Source: CAWEBF01 sp963807235 (lineage in GTDB: Bacteria > Acidobacteriota > Vicinamibacteria > Vicinamibacterales > UBA2999). Taken from it: a DNA stretch of 64,000 nucleotides. Of the stretch, positions 27,521 to 35,339 are shown one piece after another (position 1 is the first letter of the stretch; each line of letters starts with the position of its first letter). The position numbers were made by a program, and so were the translations under genes. Below the pieces are notes generated by a model that was not told the DNA's origin, made no database searches, and saw only the letters and a list, made by a program, of their open reading frames with translations. The stretch is from the NCBI GenBank assembly GCA_963807235.1, contig CAWEBF010000017.1, positions 124,001 to 188,000 on the forward strand, read 5' to 3'.

Positions 27521-28210
27521 GTGTCATCGATCGCCGACCGGCTCCAGCAGGTCCGCCAACGTCTTGAACGGGCGGCGGTTGGAGCCGGGCGCGATCCCTC
27601 CTCGGTCCAGCTCGTCGCCGTCTCCAAGACCTTTCCTGCCTCAGCCGTTCGCGAAGCGTACGCCGCCGGACAGCGCAATTTCGGCGAGAACCGCGTCCAG
27701 GAAGCCCTACAGAAGATCGGCGAAACCGCCGACCTACCCATCAGGTGGCATCTGCTCGGCCACTTGCAGGCCAACAAAGCCCGCAAGGCTGGACAGGCAT
27801 TCGCCGTCGTGCAATCGGTCGATGGCGTCGAGCTGTTACAGAAGCTGGATGCGGCGGCCGTGGAAGCCGGACGCACCCTCGACCTTCTGATCCAGGTGGA
27901 CCTGGCGAAGGAGGCCACCAAGTTCGGCGTGCCGCCCGAGGCGGCGTTGCCGCTCTTCGAGGCGGGTGTCTCCTGCCGGGCCGCCCGAATCGTGGGGCTG
28001 ATGACGCTGCCGCCGGTGCCCGACGAGCCGGAAGACGCGCGGCCCTGGTTCATGCGCCTCCGCGAAGCCCGCGACGCGTGGGCGGCGTCGGGTGTGCCGG
28101 CGCACATGCTCCGCGAGCTGTCGATGGGCATGAGCGGAGATTTCGAGGTGGCCGTCGAGGAGGGCGCCACCATCGTGCGCGTTGGAACAGCGATATTCGG
28201 AGCGCGCTGA
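27521..28210 (+). CDS. yggS: PLP homeostasis protein, YggS/PROSC family
   Basis: The protein has 229 residues. The PLP lysine is Lys36 in LVAVSKTFPA. Family signatures are FGENRVQEALQKI, RWHLLGHLQANKARK, GLMTLPPV and the phosphate-binding end LSMGMSGDFEVAVEEGATIV with RVGTAIFG. It binds PLP and buffers free vitamin B6 and amino-acid pools. GTG start with GAGGGG just upstream. In many bacteria yggS lies next to division genes, as here next to divIVA. Confidence 0.95.
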   Translation: MSSIADRLQQVRQRLERAAVGAGRDPSSVQLVAVSKTFPASAVREAYAAGQRNFGENRVQEALQKIGETADLPIRWHLLGHLQANKARKAGQAFAVVQSVDGVELLQKLDAAAVEAGRTLDLLIQVDLAKEATKFGVPPEAALPLFEAGVSCRAARIVGLMTLPPVPDEPEDARPWFMRLREARDAWAASGVPAHMLRELSMGMSGDFEVAVEEGATIVRVGTAIFGAR

Positions 28211-28220
28211 GGAAACCGAG

Positions 28221-28769
28221 ATGACGAAAATCGATCAGGCTGCCACTGACGCGCCCGGCTCGGTGCAGTTCATCACCCCACTCGACGTCCGCCAGTCGTC
28301 GTTTCCCACCGCCTGGCGCGGCTACGCGCAGGACGCGGTCCGGACGTTCCTCCTCGAGACCTCGGAACACTTCGAGCAGGCGCTCCGCGAGAACGAGCGG
28401 CTGCGGCAGGAGATCGGACGACTGGAAGGCATGATCCGCCAGCACAAGGAGCTCGAGTCCACGCTGCAGCAGACGCTGGTCCACGCGCAGAAGGTCTCCG
28501 ATGACATGCGGATCGGCGCGCAGGCGGAGGCGGAGCGGATCGTGCGCGAGGCCAAGGGCCGCGCGGAGCTGCTGATGGCCGCGGCGGACAACAGGCTGGA
28601 AGATGCCCAGCGGGAAATGGACGGCCTGAAACTGCGGCGCCGCGAAGCCGAGTGCACGGTCGAGTCGATCATCGCGTCGCTGCACAGCACGCTCGAGTTC
28701 ATTCGCGAGCAGCAGCAGCGCGATCCGAAAGTGTTCCCGCACCGGCCACGCATGGACGTGGCGAGCTAG
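28221..28769 (+). CDS. divIVA: DivIVA domain protein
   Basis: The protein has 182 residues. The N-terminal membrane-targeting motif is ITPLDVRQSSFPTAWRGYAQ followed by DAVRTFLLE. A long coiled coil (about 50-150, rich in Glu, Arg, Leu and Gln) comes next. DivIVA proteins sense negative membrane curvature and recruit division or cell-wall partners at poles and septa. GAGG lies 9 bases upstream of the ATG. A heptamer array follows 8 bases after its stop. The upstream yggS supports a division and growth context. Confidence 0.88.
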   Translation: MTKIDQAATDAPGSVQFITPLDVRQSSFPTAWRGYAQDAVRTFLLETSEHFEQALRENERLRQEIGRLEGMIRQHKELESTLQQTLVHAQKVSDDMRIGAQAEAERIVREAKGRAELLMAAADNRLEDAQREMDGLKLRRREAECTVESIIASLHSTLEFIREQQQRDPKVFPHRPRMDVAS

Positions 28770-28805
28770 GGGTTATCAGGCTCCGGCTCCCGGCTCCCGG
28801 CTCCT
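28766..28805. repeat. Heptamer array with CTAGGGGTTATC lead
   Basis: CTAGGGGTTATC, partly overlapping the divIVA stop TAG, is followed by AGGCTCC, GGCTCCC, GGCTCCC and GGCTCCT in exact 7-base register. The same lead sequence precedes the GGCTCCG array at 31733, so lead plus array is a repeated unit. It lies between convergent genes (divIVA and the kinase/propeller gene). Confidence 0.85.
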
Positions 28806-28809
28806 GAGT

Positions 28810-31512
28810 TCACGGCACAGGGGCCAGGCGCTTCAGCTCCTCGAAGAAGTTCTGGACGACCACAAGCTGAGTGGGCCGCCGTTCAGCCCGAGGGGCATCC
28901 TGTTTGATCATCAGGAAGCGGCGGCCGTCCGGCGCAACGTCGTAGGTTCGGCCGTTCAGAACCGTGAAGTAGGGGCCTCGAAAGAGCGACTTGGGAACAC
29001 CAGCCGCCAGGCTTCCACCACCAATCTCAACCGGCACACCGATCAGCGTGCCGTCCGCCTTCAGATAGAAAATCTCTCGACCGCTTCGCGCCCAGGCCGG
29101 GCGCGTGCCACCGCCCGTCGAAATCTGCGAACGACCGTCGCCCACGTTCGGGAACGGGCGCACGTAGACCTCGTCGGCCCCGGACTCGTTGGACTGATAC
29201 GCCATCCACCGTCCGTCCGGAGACACTTCCGCGTTGTGCTCGTCGTGCGCCGCATTGAGGAGGGGCGTCGCCTTCCGTTCCGCACCGAGCTCCAGCTGGT
29301 ACAGATCGTACGGCGGCTGGCCGGGCTCGCCGAACAGAATGCGCGCGCCGTCCGGCGTCACGGAGTAAGGGACCTGCGGCCTGCCCACCTGCCCCTTAGT
29401 CAACCGCTCGGGCGCGCCCGACCCGTCGGCTGCCTGCCAGAAAAGGGACTCCGGTCCGTCTCGCTCGGCGGAGAACACGAGCCTCTTCCCGTCGGGCGTC
29501 CATTCGGGCCCCCTATTGAGTCCTTGATTGAAGGTCAGCCGCGTCATCGATTGGCGGGCGATGTCCCACAACCAGATATCGTTTTCCTGGTCACGGATGT
29601 CGAGGGCGACGCGCGTGCCGTCGGGCGATATCCGGGGGTACGCATAGAGTCTCTTCGGAGCCGGGATTGCCTCCTCGCGGCCCTGACGGTCCACCCACAC
29701 CAAGCCACGCTCGCTGGCGGCGACGCTCTCCCCGGATGCGTAAACCAACGACCCGTCCGAGGACATCGCGAAGTTGGCGGCCCCAGAGACCTTGGTCACT
29801 ACCCGCTCGACTACCGGCACAGCGTTCCCGCGAACTTCTAACGTGTCGAGATTGAAGAGCACGGCGCGCAGCGCCCCGGAGAACCCGAACACCAGATGCC
29901 CCGACGCGGTGTACCTTCCGTGGCTGACGCCCGGGACGAGCACCTTCTGGACGCGGGACTCGAGATTGAAAACCGCGATCTGGGCGGTGGTAATCGGCTG
30001 CGCCCTGGCCACGATTGTGAAGAGCACTGCTCGACCACCGGGAAGCACCTCCGGGAAGTGGTGATCCTGGTTTGCCTGGGGCTTGGTCAGGGCAGTGGGC
30101 TCTCCCCCTGTCGCCGGCACACGCAGCAATCCGGTGACGTCGTTCGTGGCGAAGATGATTGTGTCGTCCACGGCCCAACTGCCGCCTCGAGGCACACCCG
30201 TCGTCCTCGCGACGGTAACCGCCGGACCACCGCTCGACGACACTCGCTTGAGCAGGGCGCCGTCGAAGAACCCGATCGACTGTCCATCGGGGGAAAAGAA
30301 AGGAGACCTCGGTGCCCCCGCGTTGCCGATCCGGACTGAGTCCAGCTGGCCGAGGGAACTGTACGTAGAGTGCCAGACTGTCCTGCTCTACGGTGATGTA
30401 CGCGATACGGGCGCCGTCGGGGGACACGGCGACATCCGACTCACCACCGGTCGGGACAACCACCTGGGGCGTCGCGGTCAGACGCACGATCGACGGTGGC
30501 GGGCCCGGAAAGAGGATCCGCGCGTTCCTAGCCCCAAGCACTGCCGCAGCAGCGGCGAGCGCGAGCGCGCCCACGGCAACGAGCCCCCACGGCGCCTTGC
30601 GCCCAGCCATCGGAGGTGGCGCGGCCGCCGATCCAACCGGGACATCGAACGCGCCTTCGAGCGCCAGGCGCATGTCGGCGATGTCGTGCACGCGCTGAGC
30701 CGGGTCGCGCATCAGGCAGCGCCGCAGGTACGCCAGCACTGTCTGGGATACCTGTGGGGGGATTGCCGACCAATCGGGCTCCCCGCGCAGCACGGCGGCC
30801 AGAGTGTCCGAGACATCCTCGCCCTGATAGGCCCGCCGGCCTGTCAGCATCTCGTACAGCACGCAGCCGAACGCCCACACGTCGGCGCGCTTGTCCACCG
30901 CCTGGCCCTTGGCCTGCTCGGGGCTCATGTACGCCGCGGTCCCCAGGATCATCCCCGCCTGCGTCATGGCGGGCGTGGTGATGGTGGGCGACATGCGAGT
31001 TGCTGCTCGCCGACCGCGCTCGCTGCGCCGGGTCCGAGCGCTTTGGCGAGGCCGAAGTCCAGCACCTTCACGGTGCCGTCAGGCCGTACCTTGACGTTGG
31101 CGGGCTTGAGATCGCGGTGGATGATTCCCCGCTCGTGCGCCGCTTCGAGCGCCTGGGCGATCTGCTTCGCGATCGCGATCGCCTCATCAACGGGAATCGC
31201 GCCCTCTGCAATGCGGTCGGCAAGGGTCGGTCCTTCCACCAGCTCCATCACGAGCGCGATGGTGCCGTCCGACTTCTCCAGGCCGTGGATCTGGGCGATG
31301 TTGGGATGGTTGAGCGCGGCGAGCACTTCCGCCTCGCGTTGGAACCGGGCCATCCGCTCCGCATCGGCGGCCACCGACGCCGGCAGCACCTTGATGGCGA
31401 CCTGGCGCTTCAGGTTCGTGTCCGTCGCCCGATACACCTCGCCCATGCCACCCGCGCCGATCTGGGCGGTCACTTCGTAGGGGCCGAGGCGCGTGCCGGG
31501 ATCGAGGGTCAA
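28810..31512 (-). CDS. Ser/Thr protein kinase with TolB-like beta-propeller (two frameshifts)
   Basis: The kinase domain comes first: LGPYEVTAQIGAGGMGEVYR, VAIKVLP, IIHRDLKPANVKV, VLDFGLAKAL, GTAAYMSPEQAKGQ. A membrane helix (WGLVAVGALALAAAAAVLGA) and WD40/TolB-type repeats follow (VAVSPDGARIAYI, RISPDGTRVALD, PEWTPDGKRLVFS, AEVSPDGRWMAYQSNESG), ending GRRFLMIK. This is the standard acidobacterial fusion in which an extracytoplasmic propeller is thought to sense a signal. Frame breaks near 31000 (before MSPTITTPAMT) and 30352 compensate each other: the total length is a multiple of three. The start is TTG 31512 by family length. Confidence 0.9.
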
Positions 31513-31676
31513 CGCGTGGGAGATTACTCGATCCTCGCGTCGCGGATCGATCGCGAGACTTGCCGCGCCGAGTGAGCGTCGGCTTCAACTGCCTGACGTT
31601 TCGGCCAAAGGACACCCGGCACGGAACTCGCATTATACGGTCAGCGCCGGAGCGACCCCGGCTTCCGGAGCGCCGA

Positions 31677-31767
31677 GAGCCCAAAGCCTAGAGCCAAGAG
31701 CCAAGAGCCTGCTTCGCGCGCTAGGGGTTATCGGCTCCGGGCTCCGGGCTCCGGGCTTCAGGCTCCA
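31677..31767. repeat. Heptamer-armed inverted element, GAGCC/GGCTC type
   Basis: The left arm is GAGCCCA, AAGCCTA, GAGCCAA, GAGCCAA and GAGCCTG (31677-31711). The core CTTCGCGCG then CTAGGGGTTATC is next. The right arm is GGCTCCG three times, GGCTTCA and GGCTCCA (31733-31767). The arms are complementary in the GAGCC/GGCTC part, giving a long imperfect hairpin with 7-base periodicity. It lies upstream of the kinase gene and next to the stop of the small membrane protein. Confidence 0.88.
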
Positions 31768-31772
31768 GGAAG

Positions 31773-32105
31773 TTACGCGCGGCGCGCGCGTAAGAAGGCG
31801 CCGATGGCGCCGGTGACGAACGTGCTGCCGCCGGCGATCGCGATGTTGCTCAGGGGCACGTCCCCGAGAGCCGTTGACACCAGGCTCCCGAGCACGCCAG
31901 CCACTCCCCCAGCCAACCCGCCCGTCAGCGCCGTCGCACCTGCGGAGCTCCTGGTTCCCCCAGCCCCGGCAAGCCAGCCGGTCACGAACCCGATGAGCGT
32001 ACCTCCGATCGGAAAGAGTCCGGCCTCGGCCAACGCGGGGGCGTAGTGGCCCACGACCACCATCAGCGTCTGGAGCAGCGTACCGATCGCAGTCGCCTTC
32101 ACCAT
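31773..32105 (-). CDS. Small membrane protein of unknown function
   Basis: The protein has 110 residues with three to four hydrophobic segments: ATAIGTLLQTLMVVVGHYAP, GLFPIGGTLIGFVTGWLAGA, ALTGGLAGGVAGVLGSLVST and STFVTGAIGAFLRARR. Gly-rich helices suggest tight packing or oligomerisation. I do not recognise a family with certainty. The gene is intact and lies upstream of a heptamer array and then cstA, all on the minus strand. Confidence 0.7.
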   Translation of the reverse strand: MVKATAIGTLLQTLMVVVGHYAPALAEAGLFPIGGTLIGFVTGWLAGAGGTRSSAGATALTGGLAGGVAGVLGSLVSTALGDVPLSNIAIAGGSTFVTGAIGAFLRARRA

Positions 32106-32122
32106 GAGTCCTCCGCTCTCCT

Positions 32123-32150
32123 GGGGCCTGGAGCCTGTGGCCTGAGGCCT
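32123..32150. repeat. Heptamer array, four units
   Basis: GGGGCCT, GGAGCCT, GTGGCCT and GAGGCCT in exact register. The array sits 3 bases from the cstA stop codon and 17 bases upstream of the start of the small membrane protein. Confidence 0.82.
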
Positions 32151-32153
32151 GCT

Positions 32154-34188
32154 CTACCCCTCCGCTGCCAGCCGCGACTCGACGAACGGCGCCTCGTTGA
32201 CGCCGAGACCCTTGCGCCGGCTGGCCACCAGCACCCACTCGCGCATCGAGGCCAGGATCACCACGCACACGACCGTCATGAAGAAGAGCGCCAGCGCGGC
32301 GTCCAGGCGATCGTTGAAGATCATCCGCGCCGCGTTGGGATCGGTCGAGTTCGCCAGCGACTGGGCGTGCGACAGGAAGCCCAGCTTCGGATCGGGCGAG
32401 AACACCTTCTGCCACCCGGCTGTCAGCGTCGCGGCCGCCAGCCACACGAGCGGCAGGATGGTCACCCACGTGTAGCGCAGCTTGCCCATCTTCACCAGGA
32501 CGGTCGTGGCCACGCAGAAGGCAACGGCCGCCAGCAACTGGTTGGCGATGCCGAAGAGCGGCCACAGCGAGTTGATGCCGCCCAGCGGGTCGATCACCCC
32601 TTGATACAGGAAGTACCCCCACCCCGCCACGACGAGCACTGAGGTCAGCAGGACGCTGGGATACCAGGAGGTGCGGCCCAACGAGGGCGACACCTGACCC
32701 AGCAGCTCCTGCAGCATGAACCGCCCGATGCGCGTGCCGGCGTCGATCGTGGTCAGGATGAACACCGCCTCGAACATGATGGCGAAGTGGTACCAGATGG
32801 CGAGGCCGGCCCCCGTGAACACGCCGCCCAGGATCGACGCCATGCCGACTGCCAGGCTCGGCGCGCCGCCCGTGCGCGAGAGCAGCGTGGACTCGCCCAT
32901 CTGCTTCGCCAGCTCGTTCAGCTGATCGGGCGACACGGTGAAGCCCCAGCCCGCGATGGTCGTCGCAGCCGCCGCCGCGTTTGGCGCCCAGCGTGCCCGC
33001 GCCGACGTTCATCGCGAAGTAGACCCCGGGGTCCAGCGTCGCGGCCGCGATCATCGCCATCACGCCGACGAGCGACTCCGCGAGCATGCTGCCGTAGCCC
33101 ACCAGGCGCGCATCGGGCTCGCAGCGAATCAGCTTGGGTGAGGTGCCGCTCGAGACCAGCGCGTGGAAGCCCGATACGGCGCCGCACGCGATCGTGATGA
33201 AGGCGAACGGGAAGAGCTTGCCGGCGAACACGGGGCCGGTGCCGTCTATGAACTGCGTGACGGCCGGCATCTTGAGCGGCGGCAGCACGACCATGATCGC
33301 GATGCCCAGAAACACGATCGTCCCGATCTTCATGAACGCCGACAGGTAATCGCGAGGCGCGAGCAGCAGCCAGACCGGCAGCACCGATGCCACGAACCCG
33401 TAGATCATCACCGCCCAGGCGATGTTGGTGCCGGACCACGTGAACGCCGGGCCCCACGTGGGGCTCTGCGACACCCACTGACCGCCCAGAAGCGCCAGGA
33501 ACAGCAGGAAGAGCCCGATGCCGGTGGCTTCGCCGACGTGGCCGGGCCGCAGCATACGCATCCACCATCCCATCAGGAGCGCGATCGGAATCGTGCACGA
33601 GATCGTAAAGAGGCCCCACGGGCTGTCTCGCAGCGCGTTCACGACCACCAGGGCCAGCACCGCGAGCAGGATGATCATGATCGCGAAGATGGCCACCATA
33701 CCGGCCACGCCCGCCACCTTGTTCACCTCCTCTTTCGCGATCTGGCCCAGCGACTTGCCGTCGCGCCGCATCGACGCGCACAGGATCACGAAGTCCTGCA
33801 CGGCGCCGCCGAGCACGACGCCCACGATCAACCAGAGCGTGCCCGGAAGGAACCCGAACTGCGCGGCCAGGGTGGGCCCGACCAGCGGGCCCGCGCCGGA
33901 GATGGCCGAGAAGTGGTGTCCGAAGAGCACCCACTTGGACGTGGGCACGAAGTCGCGGCCGTTGTTGAGCCGCTCGGCCGGCGTGGCGCGCCGCGGGTCC
34001 AGCCCGAACACCGTCTGGGCGATGAACCGCGAGTAGAAACGGTAGGCGACCGAGTAGGTGCAGACGGCCGCCACCACCAGCCACGCCGCGTTGATCGTCT
34101 CGCCGCGCGCCAGCGCCATCACGCCGAACGCCGCTGCGCCGGCCACCGCCACGGCGACCCAGATGAGCACGGATACGAAGGTTGGCAT
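32154..34188 (-). CDS. cstA: Carbon starvation protein CstA family transporter (one frameshift)
   Basis: A polytopic protein of about 677 residues. N-terminal signatures are RATPAERLNNGRDFVPTSKW, FGHHFSAISGAGPLVGPTLA and GGAVQDFVILCASMRRDG. Later come FIDGTGPVFAGKLFPFAFIT, CGAVSGFHALVSSGTSPK and SLWPLFGIANQLLAAVAF. The family imports peptides or pyruvate when carbon is short. An extra T in a TTT run at 32980-32982 splits the frame; removing it yields GANAAAAATTIAGWGFTVSP and a length divisible by three. The stop is flanked by a heptamer array. Confidence 0.93.
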
Positions 34189-34197
34189 GTAGTGACC

Positions 34198-35232
34198 CTA
34201 CTGGAAGGTGAGGTAGGCGATGCGATTCGCGCCGGCCTGCGTGAACCAGAGCCGGTTCGAGAGGCGTGCGGGCGGTTGACGGTCGCTGCCCGCCGTCAGG
34301 CCGGTGACGCCCGCGTTCGCGCCCGGCAGCGTGATTTCCGTCACGATGCCGTCCGGCGTCACGTGCCCCAGACTGGCGCCCCTGGTGAACCAGACGTGGC
34401 GGTCCGGGCCCACGGCAATGTTGATCGGCGAGGCGCCCGGCGCCGGTATCGGAAACTCGGTGACGCGGCCATCCATGGTGATGCGGCCGATGCGATGCCC
34501 ATCGGGACGGCGGCCGTCCATCTGCCCCGACAGCTCCACGAACCACATGTTGCCGTCGTCCCCGGCTGTGATGTCACCCGGTCCGGAGTTGGGCCTCGGC
34601 AGCGGAAACTCGGTGATGGCACCCTGCGGCGTGATCCGGCCGATCTTGCTGGCGTGGAACTCGGAGAACCAGATGTTGCCGTCGGGCCCGGCCGCCAGGG
34701 CGCGCGGGCCGCTGTCGGGCGTCGGAATCGTGAACTCGGTGATCACGCCCTGTGGCGTGATGCGGCCAATCTTGCCGGCGCCGAACTCCCCGAACCAGAT
34801 ATTGCCGTCGGCTCCCAGCGCGATGGCCCGGGGAAAACTGTCGGGCGTCGGAATCGTGAACTCGGTGATGACGCCCTGCGGGGTGATCCGGCCCATCCGG
34901 TTGCCGGTGTGCTCCGAGAACCACATGTTGCCGTCGGACCCCAAGGCGATGATCCGCGGCGAACTGTTGGGGTTTGGCAGGGGAAACTCCGTCAGCCCGG
35001 TGCCGTCCTGGTTGACGCGGCCGATGCGGTTGCCGCTGCTTTCGGTGAACCAGACAGTGCCGTCGGCGGCCAGCGCGAGCGTAGTGGGGCCACTGCCGGG
35101 GTTCGGCAGCGCGATCTCGGTGGCCACGCCGTGGCGGCCAAGGCTCTCACCGGGAACCAGCCAGCGGTGCTGCCCGGCTAGAGGGGCGGAAAAGGTGAGT
35201 ATCCCTAGCACCCACAGCCACTTGCGCGTCAT
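34198..35232 (-). CDS. Secreted Vgb-like (streptogramin lyase-type) beta-propeller
   Basis: The protein has 344 residues. A signal peptide (MTRKWLWVLGILTFSAPLAG) precedes about seven blades of the repeat (T/V)EF.(I/L)P.P.S.P..IA.G.DGN.WF.E....KIGRITP.G. Virginiamycin B lyase has this fold, but most such genes are general secreted propellers, so antibiotic cleavage is only a possibility. Two consecutive blades (ITPQGVITEFTIPTPDS) are almost identical, suggesting recent internal duplication. It is the last gene before the divergent DUF1592 gene and 9 bases upstream of cstA. Confidence 0.8.
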   Translation of the reverse strand: MTRKWLWVLGILTFSAPLAGQHRWLVPGESLGRHGVATEIALPNPGSGPTTLALAADGTVWFTESSGNRIGRVNQDGTGLTEFPLPNPNSSPRIIALGSDGNMWFSEHTGNRMGRITPQGVITEFTIPTPDSFPRAIALGADGNIWFGEFGAGKIGRITPQGVITEFTIPTPDSGPRALAAGPDGNIWFSEFHASKIGRITPQGAITEFPLPRPNSGPGDITAGDDGNMWFVELSGQMDGRRPDGHRIGRITMDGRVTEFPIPAPGASPINIAVGPDRHVWFTRGASLGHVTPDGIVTEITLPGANAGVTGLTAGSDRQPPARLSNRLWFTQAGANRIAYLTFQ

Positions 35233-35274
35233 AATAGAGGTTCGATTCAGCCTCGGCCCGACCGGGCCAAAGGA

Positions 35275-35308
35275 TACTGCACTAGCGAGGCGGAGTGGTG
35301 GCCTCGCT
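35275..35308. repeat. Dispersed palindromic element (AGCGAGGC type)
   Basis: ATACTGCACTAGCGAGGC, a 9-base loop, then GCCTCGCT (stem 35284-35291 with 35301-35308). The ACTGC..TAGCGAGGCGGAG string matches the copy at 48830-48850. It lies in the divergent gap between the Vgb-like and DUF1592 genes. Confidence 0.7.
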
Positions 35309-35339
35309 GGCGCCGGTCGGCGCTCCGGGCGAGGAATTA

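Noticed and set aside
33163..35181. Open frame of 672 codons on the plus strand
   Set aside because: It is antisense to cstA and the Vgb-like propeller; its repeats mirror the propeller repeats of the opposite strand.
34198..35232. Streptogramin-resistance gene
   Set aside because: The Vgb fold is recognisable, but most such propellers in soil bacteria are not lyases, and the catalytic His could not be identified with confidence. It is called only as Vgb-like.
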